From: Mobiluncus porci
GTDB taxonomy: Bacteria > Actinomycetota > Actinomycetes > Actinomycetales > Actinomycetaceae
Direction: 5' to 3'
Length of the DNA stretch: 64,000 nucleotides
Assembly: GCF_009695935.1 (NCBI RefSeq)
Contig: NZ_VUMY01000005.1
Location: forward strand, 62,001-126,000
Shown here one piece after another: positions 36,316-45,241 of this stretch. The notes below the pieces were generated by a model. The model saw only the letters and a program-made list of their open reading frames with translations, searched no databases and had not been told where the DNA came from. A program made the position numbers and the translations under genes. Numbering within the stretch: position 1 is the first letter of the stretch; every line of letters starts with the position of its first letter.

Positions 36316-36813
36316 TTATTTCTTCTTGGACTTGCCGGTTTTTTTATTCGTTCCAAACAAAATCACCGTCCGAGCCGATTCTAGTTCACCAAAGCCGATG
36401 GTTTCTTGTTTTCCGTCTATTTCCAAAGTAAAACCCTCCCCACCAGCATCTTTAATGACCCCCTGCCGAATCTCTCCCTTGGCTTTCACTTCCGCGTCTT
36501 TCCCGACCGCGCGGGCGAAAAGTCGCGGATTGTCAAGCTCGTGTTCGGCTCCCAGAGTAGACACCTCCAAGTTGTATGCCCCCTCGATGGGGTCTTGAGC
36601 GTCCAGGAGCGCGGAAATCTCTCGACTGGCTTCTTCCAGCCTTTCACTTCCCAGCGAGTCTGTTCCGTCTGGAAGATCCAGATAGACCTCCACAATGCGG
36701 GTGTTTTTGGAGCCCTTGATGAGAAGCTTCTCCAGGTACAGTCCCAGTTCTCTGACCTTTGGCTCAATGAGTTCACCGACCTTAGCTGTAAGCAGCTCAT
36801 TTTCTGTTGTCAT
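36316..36813 (-). CDS. rimP: ribosome maturation factor RimP
   Basis: 165 residues, needed for 30S subunit assembly. The N-terminal domain has VEVYLDLPDGTDSLGSERL and SREISALLDAQDPIEGAYNLEVSTLG; the C-terminal SH3-like domain follows with RLFARAVGKDAEV and a lysine-rich end. The diagnostic P-x-x-Y-x-L-E-V-S-S-P-G segment is changed to EGAYNLEVSTLGAEHELDNP, a mild divergence. It is first gene of the rimP-nusA transcript; AGGGGGAAA precedes the start. Confidence 0.92.
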   Translation of the reverse strand: MTTENELLTAKVGELIEPKVRELGLYLEKLLIKGSKNTRIVEVYLDLPDGTDSLGSERLEEASREISALLDAQDPIEGAYNLEVSTLGAEHELDNPRLFARAVGKDAEVKAKGEIRQGVIKDAGGEGFTLEIDGKQETIGFGELESARTVILFGTNKKTGKSKKK

Positions 36814-36913
36814 GAAAAGTTTCCCCCTTCTCGTGGCGGGCTTGTGGCGGGAGTTTCCCCGCAGTAGCGCTTCTCACCCCTGATTGACCACTCGGTTGTG
36901 GAACAATGGAGAC

Positions 36914-37942
36914 ATGTTTGCCCGCCGCGAAACCCGCCGTTGTCATTTTCTTCCTAAACCTAGTCTATGGGTTGTGGCGCTACTTGCGGGAACGCTCGGC
37001 CTTGCGGGTTGCGGGCTGCGACTTGATACTCCCCCGGATGCACTGCCGTCTTTAGACCCCGGGCAGGCGGGAATTTCGGTAGTTACTCGCGCCCAGGAGG
37101 CCATCAGTACCGGAGCTGACGCGCTGGCCAATGATGGCTCCCAATCCGCAGCGCTTAGAGATGCGGCAGGAATCGTGCGAGACCAGGCGGCGCAGCGGCT
37201 TTCTGTGATGGGTGGGGTGTGGAATCCGTGGCCGAGCGGGGTCCCGAGCGGCGCCGAAACCGGCCCGACTCCCTCGGCGGTTCCGGGGACTGTCGCGGAT
37301 TTGCTGCAGCTCCTGGTTGATTCCGGAGCCACCGCTTGCCGCTCCGCCAGCGCCGCCCCGAACCGCACCGATGCCACTTTGCTCGCGGGGACTTGCGCGG
37401 CGAGCGCATTGGACGCAAACCGTCTGTCGGTCGCCTCGGGGGTGGCGGTTCCCTCTCTGTCAGCAAAGGATTCCGCGGCGCCCCCGACGAATCCCGATGA
37501 GCCGGGCGTGAAAATCGAAGACCTGGCGCTTCTGGATAAACTTCGCGAAGCCGAGTCGGCCCTGGATTTTGCGCGGTATCGCGCGGAGACCGCCGCAGCG
37601 TTCCTCTCCGGCGATGACCGAGCTTGGGCTTTGGGGCGCGCCGAGGCTTTGAGCTGGGAAGTGCAGCGGCTCGTGGAGCTCGGCGTAGAAGATGTACGCG
37701 CCGGACAGTACGCTTTGGATTTCGAGACTTTAGCGGACAAGTCAGCGGCTATCCACTTGCTGAACTCGGCCGATGCGGACGCTTTCGCCGCCGAGCTCGA
37801 GGTTCTCGCCGCCCTTCCGCCCGCGGGTAAAGACCACCCGGAACGCCGCGATCCCTGGATTGGCGCCGCGCGCGACTCTGCCTTCTCCCAAGCCCGTTTC
37901 GGGGTTCCTCCCGCGACCATCTTCTCCCAGCTCTGGCCGTGA
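36914..37942 (+). CDS. lipoprotein, possibly DUF4439 ferritin-like
   Basis: 342 residues. Signal peptide with lipobox GLAGC (about 25-29 from the ATG at 36914), so lipid-anchored. The rest is alanine-rich and largely helical. The C-terminal 150 residues (LLDKLREAESALDFARYRAE, then GRAEALSWEVQRLVELGVED) have the look of the four-helix DUF4439 domain that often lies next to rimP in actinobacteria. The family assignment rests on location and helical pattern. No catalytic residues can be pointed out. Divergent from rimP. Confidence 0.6.
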   Translation: MFARRETRRCHFLPKPSLWVVALLAGTLGLAGCGLRLDTPPDALPSLDPGQAGISVVTRAQEAISTGADALANDGSQSAALRDAAGIVRDQAAQRLSVMGGVWNPWPSGVPSGAETGPTPSAVPGTVADLLQLLVDSGATACRSASAAPNRTDATLLAGTCAASALDANRLSVASGVAVPSLSAKDSAAPPTNPDEPGVKIEDLALLDKLREAESALDFARYRAETAAAFLSGDDRAWALGRAEALSWEVQRLVELGVEDVRAGQYALDFETLADKSAAIHLLNSADADAFAAELEVLAALPPAGKDHPERRDPWIGAARDSAFSQARFGVPPATIFSQLWP

Positions 37943-38029
37943 GTCGGTTTTAGGCGCGGGAATAATCCGAGCCGCGGATTTGTTAGCCCAATTGAAAGGT
38001 TTACAGAACCACTAATCACAAGGAGAAAC

Positions 38030-39142
38030 ATGGAAATCGGTGTTTTTTCAATCGGGGACATGACGGAAGACCCCTTGACGGGTCACACTCCCGATGAGCA
38101 CGAAAAAATCCAGATGCAACTCGCTATCGCGAAGCACGCCGAAGAGGTCGGCTTTGATGTTTTCGCAGTGGGTCAGCACCACAACCCGCCTTTCGCGGCC
38201 CCCGGAAACCCGCCGGTCTTGTTGGCCTATCTCGCGGCTGTGACCAAGAAGATTAAGCTTTCCACCGCGGTCACTCTGATTACCACGATGGATCCGGTGC
38301 GGCTCGCCGAGGATTACGCCTACCTCCAGCACCTGACTGAGGGACGCATGGACTTGGCGCTGGGACGCGGAAACACGGGTCCGGTTTATCCCTGGTTTGG
38401 TCGCGACATCCGTAAAGGCATCGAGTTGGCAATCGAGAACTACGACCTGCTCTACCGGCTGTGGCATAACGAAAACCTGAACTGGCACGGGGAGTTTCGC
38501 ACGCCCCTAAACCACTTCACTTCGATGCCCCGGCCGCTCGACGGCGTCGCGCCCTTCGTCTGGCACGCCTCGATTCGTTCCCCCGAGACCGCCGAACAGG
38601 CCGCTTATTACGGTGACGGCTTCTTCCACAACAATATTTTTTGGAACAAGGAGCACGTCATCAACATGGTGAATCTCTATCGTCAGCGCTATGAATTCTA
38701 CGGTCACGGCAAGGCAAAACAGGCTTATGTGGCTCTGGGCGCTCAGGCTTATGTGGCGAAGAATTCTCAAGATGCGGTTCGCGAGTTTCGGCCGTACTTC
38801 GACAACGCGCCGGTTTATGGCCACGGACCTTCCTTGGAGGATTTCTCCGAGATTACGCCATTGACGGTCGGTTCCCCGCAAGAGATTATCGATCGGACGC
38901 TCACCTTCCGCGACTGGGTCGGCGACTATCAGCGGACACTGTTCCTGATTGACCACGCGGGTTTGCCCCTAAAGACAGTCTTGAACCAGATGGACATTTT
39001 CGGGGCCGACATTTTGCCGACTCTACGCAAAGAGTTCGAGTCGCGCCGTGACCCTGAGGTTCCCGCCACCGCTCCGAGCCACGCCGCAATGGTAGAACTC
39101 GCCCAGGCCGGCCACGCCCCCATCCCCGGCGGAAATAAGTAG
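38030..39142 (+). CDS. LLM-class flavin-dependent monooxygenase (CE1758-like)
   Basis: 370 residues, bacterial-luciferase TIM-barrel fold using reduced FMN. The start MEIGVFSIGDMTEDPLTG, AVGQHHNPPFAAPG, the STAVTLITTMDPVRLAEDYA segment and GRMDLALGRGNTGPVYPWFG match the CE1758-type group, which is nearly always followed by its own FMN reductase, as here. The substrate is unknown. AAGGAG lies 6 bases before the ATG. The reductase gene follows after 8 bases. Confidence 0.9.
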   Translation: MEIGVFSIGDMTEDPLTGHTPDEHEKIQMQLAIAKHAEEVGFDVFAVGQHHNPPFAAPGNPPVLLAYLAAVTKKIKLSTAVTLITTMDPVRLAEDYAYLQHLTEGRMDLALGRGNTGPVYPWFGRDIRKGIELAIENYDLLYRLWHNENLNWHGEFRTPLNHFTSMPRPLDGVAPFVWHASIRSPETAEQAAYYGDGFFHNNIFWNKEHVINMVNLYRQRYEFYGHGKAKQAYVALGAQAYVAKNSQDAVREFRPYFDNAPVYGHGPSLEDFSEITPLTVGSPQEIIDRTLTFRDWVGDYQRTLFLIDHAGLPLKTVLNQMDIFGADILPTLRKEFESRRDPEVPATAPSHAAMVELAQAGHAPIPGGNK

Positions 39143-39150
39143 GAGAAAAA

Positions 39151-39813
39151 ATGCAAGCACTGGAACAAACTGACCCATTTCAGCCCCGCGAACGCCACCT
39201 CGTGGTGGTGAGCGGCGGCACCTCCGAGGGCTCTACCTCGACGATGCTCGCCCAGGATCTCGCCGCGGCCACAACCGACGGACTCTCCGCCCTGGGCATC
39301 GTCCCGCGGGTGAACGTTATCGAACTACGCAGCCTCGCTAGCGACGCCGCCGCGGCCGCCACGACGCTGGCGCGAACTCCAGAACTCGATGAGGCCGTGA
39401 AATCCGTGGAATCCGCTGACGGGATTATTGCCGTCTCGCCGACCTATCAGGCTTCATACTCGGGGATTTTCAAAATGTTTTGGGATCTGGTGGACCCCGA
39501 TCTCATCAAGGGCGTGCCGTTCCTGCTCGGCGCGACCGGTGGCACCGCGAGGCATTCCTTGGTGATTGACCAAGCCATGGGGCCCCTGTTTTCCTATTTG
39601 AAGGCTTTGGTGGCTCCAACCTCGGTTTTTGCTGCGACCGAAGATTGGGGAGATGGGGACACGAACGGCCTCAACGACCGTATCGGTCGCGCCGGACGCG
39701 AGTTTGCTGACTTGCTCGCCGCGAACGAGCCGCGCCGCCAAGAGAACACTGCGGGTGACTCCGAGCCCTTGACCGTGACGCCGTTTGCCCAGCTTCTGGG
39801 TAACCACGACTAG
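39151..39813 (+). CDS. NADPH-dependent FMN reductase, partner of the LLM enzyme (CE1759-like)
   Basis: 220 residues, flavodoxin-like fold. The start VVSGGTSEGSTSTMLAQDLA is the FMN phosphate-binding loop. SADGIIAVSPTYQASYSGIF and the LLGATGGTARHSL loop are typical of the NADPH-dependent FMN reductase family. It should supply reduced FMN to the monooxygenase encoded just upstream. The two form the two-gene unit known in corynebacteria and relatives. AGGAG precedes the ATG. Confidence 0.88.
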   Translation: MQALEQTDPFQPRERHLVVVSGGTSEGSTSTMLAQDLAAATTDGLSALGIVPRVNVIELRSLASDAAAAATTLARTPELDEAVKSVESADGIIAVSPTYQASYSGIFKMFWDLVDPDLIKGVPFLLGATGGTARHSLVIDQAMGPLFSYLKALVAPTSVFAATEDWGDGDTNGLNDRIGRAGREFADLLAANEPRRQENTAGDSEPLTVTPFAQLLGNHD

Positions 39814-39824
39814 GGCGGAAGCCA

Positions 39825-40483
39825 TCAGCCCCAGTTGAAGTATTCGAAATGGATATTGGAGGCCGCGACCCCTGCGGCGAGGAATCCCTCCACAGCGGGA
39901 AAGGAATGAATCCACTGGCTTCCCGAGCGGGCTTGCGGCGAGTTTCTCCAGGGGCGAGTGGGTGAATCTAGGTAGAAAGTTCCGCCACCGCGGTAGCATC
40001 GCCCACACCACGAGCCCGAAGATACCGATTGCCCCCCAAGGTTGCGAGGGGTTTCCCGAGAGTGGTTTCTTTACCGATTTCAGTAAACAGGGCGTGGAGG
40101 GCGAGGGACACTGTTCCGAGAATCGCCACCCCACGGTGCCAGATAGCGGCGCGGTCCAATCCCGCGAAGAGAGCCTCAATCCAGCGGGTAGAACTCATGA
40201 TGACGAGAGTCCACATGAAGAACCATACGGCTAGAGACCTGAAGGCTTCCCCCAAGGCGGAGGAAGTGGTGGCCATGGTTTTCAAAACGCCCCCAAGGTT
40301 TCTATCGAGGCTCACTCCGTCGGCCAAATTGGTGAGGTCCTGACCGGTGAGGAATTGCCACGCCCAGATGCCTAAGTAGATTACGGTTGAAATCAGGAAT
40401 ATCCACGGCCCCATGCCTCGGAATCGAAACCGGATCCAAGTGGTGCGCCTTGCTGATGCCCTACCCATTGCACTATTTTTCAC
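39825..40483 (-). pseudogene. ferric-reductase-like transmembrane protein, frameshifted
   Basis: The first 150 codons from 40483 read as a membrane protein (WIFLISTVIYLGIWAWQFL; LAVWFFMWTLVIMSSTRW; IWHRGVAILGTVSLALHALF), like the helices of ferric-reductase/cytochrome b-type domains. At the C6 run 40032-40037 the frame fails. Dropping one base continues with LGAIGIFGLVVWAMLPRWRN, the next expected helix. A second frame change is needed to reach the protein-like end WIHSFPAVEGFLAAGVAASN and HFEYFNWG, which stops at 39825. The unshifted frame ends as nonsense at 39968. Either a decayed gene or sequencing errors in homopolymers. Confidence 0.55.
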
Positions 40484-40547
40484 GCCTCAAATTATATAGA
40501 GCCGTCCGGTTGGTCACCATAGCAAAGACCCTCACTCCCAGGGTTGC

Positions 40548-40574
40548 TCAGGGATAAATCAGGGGATTCCCTGA
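40548..40574. promoter_or_regulatory. composite operator before the ABC exporter
   Basis: TCAGGG at 40548, then 11 bases start-to-start the perfect 16-base dyad TCAGGG-GATT-CCCTGA (40559-40574). It has the same structure and spacing as 10313-10339 before the PspC protein. It lies directly upstream of a good promoter, in the position of an activator site. Likely bound by the LuxR-type regulator of the PspC cluster. Confidence 0.65.
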
Positions 40575-40586
40575 TGGAAAACCCCT

Positions 40587-40615
40587 TTGACCTCCAGTAT
40601 CGTCGAGGATACAAC
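40587..40615 (+). promoter_or_regulatory. sigma-70-type promoter of the ABC exporter
   Basis: TTGACC at 40587-40592 and TACAAC at 40610-40615, with 17 bases between. The -35 starts 12 bases after the end of the operator dyad, so a bound regulator would touch polymerase. The leader before the ATG at 40631 would be very short and includes GAGAGGAG. Confidence 0.6.
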
Positions 40616-40630
40616 GAGAGGAGACCACTC

Positions 40631-41350
40631 ATGGATTCAAACGCACCTATTGCCGCGCTACGAGGTGTCACCAAGGTTTACGGCACCGGCGACGCGTCCG
40701 TCCACGCCTTGAACGGCATCAACCTCGACATCCGCGCCCACGAGTTCACTGCCATTATGGGACCGTCCGGATCCGGAAAATCGACTCTGCTGCATCTGCT
40801 GGCTGGTCTGGACGCGGTGACAAGCGGGGAGATCACGGTCGGAAATGTGGACATCACCCGACTGAACGACAAGGCTCTGACCCTGTGGCGACGTGACCAG
40901 GTCGGATTCGTTTTCCAGTCTTTCAACCTCATCCCCACTGTCGATGCGCGGGCGAACATTGAGCTACCCCTGCGACTCGCGGGAAAACGCATCGATCCCG
41001 AGTGGTTTAATCGGGTCGTTTCCGCCCTGGGCCTCGAGGACCGTCTCACGCATAAGCCCTGGGAGCTCTCCGGTGGCCAGGTCCAGCGCGTCGCCGTGGC
41101 TCGCGCTTTGCTCGCGCGGCCACAAATTTTGGTCGCCGACGAGCCGACCGGAAACCTCGACTCCGCCTCGAGTGCGGAGGTGTTGTCGCTTCTGCGGCAA
41201 GCCGTTGATACATTTCAACAAACTGTGGTCATGGTCACCCACGACCGTCACGCCGCGGCCACAGCCGACCGGGTTCTGATTGTGCGCGACGGCCAAATCG
41301 TGAACGACCTCTCCCACCCCTCTGCTGCCGAGATTGCCGAGGTGGCGTAA
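40631..41350 (+). CDS. ABC transporter ATP-binding protein (LolD/MacB type)
   Basis: 239 residues. Walker [11 protein letters not shown]-loop [12 protein letters not shown], signature [16 protein letters not shown], Walker [14 protein letters not shown] and H-loop MVTHDRH are all intact. The LolD/MacB-like type powers FtsX-like permeases that move lipids, peptides or antibiotics, or signal mechanically. The ATG at 40631 has GAGAGGAG before it; the longer open frame to 40544 would run into the promoter. The stop TAA overlaps the permease ATG. Likely part of the PspC/LuxR stress regulon through the operator at 40548. Confidence 0.93.
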   Translation: MDSNAPIAALRGVTKVYGTGDASVHALNGINLDIRAHEFTAIMGPSGSGKSTLLHLLAGLDAVTSGEITVGNVDITRLNDKALTLWRRDQVGFVFQSFNLIPTVDARANIELPLRLAGKRIDPEWFNRVVSALGLEDRLTHKPWELSGGQVQRVAVARALLARPQILVADEPTGNLDSASSAEVLSLLRQAVDTFQQTVVMVTHDRHAAATADRVLIVRDGQIVNDLSHPSAAEIAEVA

Positions 41351-43944
41351 TGAAAGGCCTCTTGAGCGCTAATTTGCGTGCCTCAAAATCCTCATACGTC
41401 GCTACCGTGCTAGCGATTGCGCTAGCGGTGGCGTTTCTCCTCACCTGTCTCGGCTTGGCCGGTGGGATGCGCGTGTCTATGGAACACAATCTCGCCTGGA
41501 ATTTGAACGGGGCTGACGTGGTGGTGGTTCCGAAGGAGGGAGAGGCTCAAAGCATACCCTCCGAGACAGTCAACAGTATCGCCTCGGGCCTGGGGTCAAA
41601 TCGACCGGATTGGGACCTGCTCCCCCGCAAAGATCTCGCCATGAACTTCAAGAAAGGTAAAACTGCCTCGTTTCTCATGGTGACGGAACTCGGGGAACCC
41701 CGCTTTGATCCTTCCGCGCTGGTGAAAGGAAAACGGCCCCAGGCCGGAGAAATCGGGATTGAACAATCTACGGCCAGCGCGCTCGGGGTGGGTCTCGGGG
41801 ACACCTTGACTGCGGAACTGTTTGACCCCAAGACCCAAGGCGTTCGCGAAGAGCCGCTCCAGGTTTCCGGCATTTTCGCTTCCCGACCGGCTAGTTTTCC
41901 GAGCGTCTATGCCTCGGCAGAGGATTTTGGTAAGTGGTCGAAAGACATTGAACCGTCCCTGATTCTTCTGGGCGCGCCGCGCGCTTTAAGCCCTCAAGAG
42001 CGCGCGACGGAAGCCCGAGCTCTCGCGGAGATTATGTCTTCTGTTCCCGGCGCCGCCACCCTCGAATTCAAGACTTTTGATGAACAAGTGGCCTACATCG
42101 TAGACCACACCATTGGCGGGAAGAATGTTCTCCTTGTGTTGGCGCTCCTGTTTCCGGTGATTGCCGCGGTGGTCGCGATTATCGTCGTGAGCGTGACCTA
42201 CAGTGTTTTGCTCGCAAGGCGCCGACGCCAGCTCGCCTTGTTGCGGGCGGTTGGGGCGACTAAGGGACAACTGCGTCGCCTAGTGGCAGAAGAAACCCTG
42301 CTCGTCGGGGCGATTGCCTCCGCCATCGGAGTCCTTGCCGGGGTCTTGTTCGCGGGGATGGCGAATCTTGTCTCGGGGCTGGTCAAGGATCCGGTAGGGG
42401 CATTTACCGCAGTTTCTTGGCCAATGATTCTGGGATCCTTCCTTGCGGGCGTGGCGATTTCCTTCCTCGCCGGTTTCGCTCCGGCCCGCGTAGTGGCAAA
42501 AGTCACCCCGATTGAGGCGCTGGCAGATGAGAACACGGGAGGGAAGGCCACTAAGCGCCGCGTGGTGAGGACAGTCATGGCGTCCTTGCTTTTCGTGGGC
42601 GGTACCGCGCTGATGATTGCGGCGGTGTGGCTTTCCCGCAGCGCCGCCATGGAAGGCGCCGGAGATTCCGCGAATCCGGAGATTTTGTTCTACCTGTTCC
42701 TCCTGGCGATGTTCTCCGGCGTGGTTTCCTTTATCGGCCTGCTGCTCCTGGTGTCGGTGTTTTTGCCTTATCTCACTGCCGGATTGGGGAAGCTGTCGGC
42801 AAAGTCTGCGGTGGTGTGGCGTCTTGCGGTCTCGAACACTCGCCGCAACCCCCGCCGAACCGGAGCTACCGGCGCCGCGCTGACCCTCGGGGTGACTTTA
42901 GTGGTGCTCTTGTTGACCGGAGCAGCTTCAACAAAGGCAACCGCGGTGGAGGCAGTCAACAACGCCAGCCCGATAGATTTCTATATCAGCGCCACAACCG
43001 AGCCGTTGATGTCGGACGGGATTAAGGAAATAGCGCGGGTGGAAAACGTGGCACGGACGCGGGTCGCGAATGGGGTGTTGGGGAGTTACACCTTGACTGA
43101 GTTGGAAATCTCCAATCCCCAGACTGAGCCCGATGCCGAAGATTTTTCCGTCGATACCATGCTTCTGGTGGAGCAAACCGACCTCCGCGCGGTGGCGCGG
43201 GCTCCGATTGCGCAGGTGAAGGCCGGCGAAGTCGGCATCCCCATGTTGAGTAAGGACTACGTCGGGAAGAACGTCGAAATCCGCTCCCACGGGGTGACTT
43301 TGCAGCTCAAGGCAGCGTTGACGCCCTTGAGTGATGTGCAACTCAACCCCAGAGATTTCGCGAGGCTACTCTCCCCGGGCAATCCGGCTACCCAGCGGGT
43401 GCTGTACCTGCGGGTGAATGACGGAATCTCTCAGGAGAAGTTGCAACAAGTCGCCTCTCGAATCCAGGTTCTCGCCGGAGACGGCAGTGTCGTGGGCGGG
43501 GAAGCGCCTGACCGCCCCATGTTTGAAGGCATCATTGAGGCGATGATGTGGGGTGCTTTGGCGATGCTCGGGGTTTCGATTCTCGTGGCTCTGGTCGGGG
43601 TCGCCAACACGCTGGCGCTGTCCGTCTTGGAGCGGCGCCGCGAGCACGGGCTCCTCAGAGCAGTGGGGATGACCCGCGGTCGGCTTGGGTCGATGCTTTC
43701 CGTGGAGGCGCTTCTTATCGGGGCGGCATCAGTGGCCATCGGCATGTTGGCCGGAATCGGTTATGCCATTGCCGGGGTGATGGTCTTACCGTTTAGCGAG
43801 ATCGCCACGCATTTGCACTTTGTGGTTCCCTCGCAGGCTTGGGGGGCGGCCCTCGCGACTGTCGCGGTGGCGCTGCTGGCTTCGCTGCTGCCGGCCCGCG
43901 CCGCCGGTCGCGTCACTCCGGTCGAAGCGCTGGCCCACGACTAG
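41350..43944 (+). CDS. FtsX-like ABC transporter permease
   Basis: 864 residues. Ten-helix layout: an N-terminal helix, an extracytoplasmic domain (about 45-240), an FtsX core of three helices (about 255-385; LARRRRQLALLRAVGATKGQ), a middle set of helices, a second external domain and a second FtsX core (about 735-860; VLERRREHGLLRAVGMTRGR). A single chain with two FtsX domains would form a complete channel with the ATPase dimer. Such exporters in actinobacteria are frequent targets of PspC-linked kinase systems. It ends 13 bases before the palindromic repeat at 43958. Confidence 0.9.
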   Translation: MKGLLSANLRASKSSYVATVLAIALAVAFLLTCLGLAGGMRVSMEHNLAWNLNGADVVVVPKEGEAQSIPSETVNSIASGLGSNRPDWDLLPRKDLAMNFKKGKTASFLMVTELGEPRFDPSALVKGKRPQAGEIGIEQSTASALGVGLGDTLTAELFDPKTQGVREEPLQVSGIFASRPASFPSVYASAEDFGKWSKDIEPSLILLGAPRALSPQERATEARALAEIMSSVPGAATLEFKTFDEQVAYIVDHTIGGKNVLLVLALLFPVIAAVVAIIVVSVTYSVLLARRRRQLALLRAVGATKGQLRRLVAEETLLVGAIASAIGVLAGVLFAGMANLVSGLVKDPVGAFTAVSWPMILGSFLAGVAISFLAGFAPARVVAKVTPIEALADENTGGKATKRRVVRTVMASLLFVGGTALMIAAVWLSRSAAMEGAGDSANPEILFYLFLLAMFSGVVSFIGLLLLVSVFLPYLTAGLGKLSAKSAVVWRLAVSNTRRNPRRTGATGAALTLGVTLVVLLLTGAASTKATAVEAVNNASPIDFYISATTEPLMSDGIKEIARVENVARTRVANGVLGSYTLTELEISNPQTEPDAEDFSVDTMLLVEQTDLRAVARAPIAQVKAGEVGIPMLSKDYVGKNVEIRSHGVTLQLKAALTPLSDVQLNPRDFARLLSPGNPATQRVLYLRVNDGISQEKLQQVASRIQVLAGDGSVVGGEAPDRPMFEGIIEAMMWGALAMLGVSILVALVGVANTLALSVLERRREHGLLRAVGMTRGRLGSMLSVEALLIGAASVAIGMLAGIGYAIAGVMVLPFSEIATHLHFVVPSQAWGAALATVAVALLASLLPARAAGRVTPVEALAHD

Positions 43945-43957
43945 CGGAGAAGCAAAC

Positions 43958-44022
43958 TTTACCGGTGGGGACGGGCTAAAGTGGTAAAAAATTTACCACT
44001 TTAGCCCGTCCCCACCGGTAAA
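43958..44022. repeat. 65-bp palindromic repeat, family II, copy 2
   Basis: Perfect 31-bp arms 43958-43988 and 43992-44022 with loop AAA. The sequence is clearly homologous to 29341-29404 (TTTACC..GGGGACGGGC..GGTAAA). It lies exactly between the convergent stops of the permease and the Nudix gene, where it would also form a very stable RNA hairpin and could stop transcription in both directions. Confidence 0.92.
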
Positions 44023-44024
44023 AA

Positions 44025-44651
44025 TCAATCAAAAAGCGGGCGCCAGTCGGGATCCGCGTGAGCCTCGAAGCACAGCGCGAGCTGCGCCGCATTATTTTTC
44101 CCCGCGGCGAGTTCCGGAAGTTCGTCGGCCCCGAACCAGCCGCATTCGGTCGTCTCGAGATTGTCCTCAAACTCCCCGCCGAGATAATCGCATTCCACAA
44201 AGAAAGTAAACACTGAAAACGGCCCGCGAGTCTGTCTCCGACCTTTCTTATCAACCACCGCGATGAGCCGTCGCGGTTCCACGATGGCACCGGCTTCTTC
44301 TCGCGCTTCTTTGGCCGTGTTGGACTTTACTGACTCCCCCACGTCAACCCAACCGCCAGGCAGCGCCCACAACCCGCTCGTCTCATGAACCAAAAGCACT
44401 TTGTCTTCGTCGTTAAAAACCACCGCGCGAGTGTCCATCTTCGGAGTCTGATAACCGTTATCGGCGAGGAAAACTTTTTCCACGTTCTCAAGCGGGTCCT
44501 CGGTCACCACCGCCGCAATCTCCGCCGCAATCTCACGAACCCGCTGGTAGCGGTCCTTGTCGTAATCATCGTGGCCGTAATGAAGCCCGGACTGGCCCAG
44601 AGCCTGCAGTTTCTCAATGAGATCAAAAACCCGACGTTGCTTTTCGTTCAC
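44025..44651 (-). CDS. Nudix hydrolase with N-terminal accessory domain
   Basis: 208 residues. An N-terminal helical domain (1-60), then the Nudix fold with box GGWVDVGESVKSNTAKEARE-EAGA. This fits G-x5-E-x7-[RK]-E-x2-E-E-x-G with Lys in place of the first Arg; the metal-binding glutamates are present. The layout suits ADP-ribose or other nucleoside-diphosphate-X hydrolases with a Nudix_N-type domain. The stop sits 2 bases from the family II palindrome, so the last residues (WRPLFD) may have been set by that insertion. Confidence 0.85.
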   Translation of the reverse strand: MNEKQRRVFDLIEKLQALGQSGLHYGHDDYDKDRYQRVREIAAEIAAVVTEDPLENVEKVFLADNGYQTPKMDTRAVVFNDEDKVLLVHETSGLWALPGGWVDVGESVKSNTAKEAREEAGAIVEPRRLIAVVDKKGRRQTRGPFSVFTFFVECDYLGGEFEDNLETTECGWFGADELPELAAGKNNAAQLALCFEAHADPDWRPLFD

Positions 44652-44758
44652 TGTTCCTCCGTTGCTGAAGCTGTCAGTTCCATGCTAACCCCCTGGAACC
44701 GACCGGCCCTCCGTAGCTACTCCTCACGGTCCCGGTTTAACCCCGAATTGACAAGGAA

Positions 44759-45241
44759 TTAACCGAAAGATGTTTTCAGGCTGGCGATTCCGCGCGCCTT
44801 TAGGGAAACTTCACTCACCTCCGAAATCAACGGCAGGAGAATCGGAACCGTCCCCTTGGCAACCAGTATCACCTCGACACGGGTCGGTTGAGTCTCTACT
44901 TCCGCCAAAGCAATGTGCTTGAGACCCGGAGTTAAAGCCGGGTCTGCTCCCGCCAAATATTCTTGCGCGCGAGAAGCCGCGTCAACCTGGTCGATCCTTA
45001 GCGCCCCAGACTCGCCGATTCCTGTTTGGTAATATCCCGCGTCCTCTACCTGGGAGGCTGCCATCGAAGCTGTCTGGTCGGCCAAGCGCTGGAGGCGACG
45101 CTGTTCGAGATAGATTCCGGAGACGCTCATGCTCATCAAAATCAAGGTTGAAAGGAGAACGCAAGCCCCGAGACCGAGCAATATTACCCGCCCGTCTTCT
45201 TCGCGTATGACTCGCCATAATGTCCTAGGCACCGTGCTCAC
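44759..45241 (-). CDS. TadG/Rv3654c-like pilus-locus protein
   Basis: 160 residues: a short cytoplasmic start, one membrane helix (VILLGLGACVLLSTLILMSM) and an external part with LEQRRLQRLADQTASMAASQ, the pattern of actinobacterial Rv3654c/TadG-like proteins at the end of Tad pilus operons. Probably a minor pseudopilin or assembly protein. The start overlaps the previous gene by 17 bases. Last gene of the operon. Confidence 0.75.
   Translation of the reverse strand: MSTVPRTLWRVIREEDGRVILLGLGACVLLSTLILMSMSVSGIYLEQRRLQRLADQTASMAASQVEDAGYYQTGIGESGALRIDQVDAASRAQEYLAGADPALTPGLKHIALAEVETQPTRVEVILVAKGTVPILLPLISEVSEVSLKARGIASLKTSFG

Noticed and set aside
39454-40179. A 241-codon minus-strand frame as a gene of its own
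   Set aside because: Its distal part is antisense to the FMN reductase; only its first third matches the ferric-reductase-like sequence, so it is read as the shifted frame of that decayed gene.
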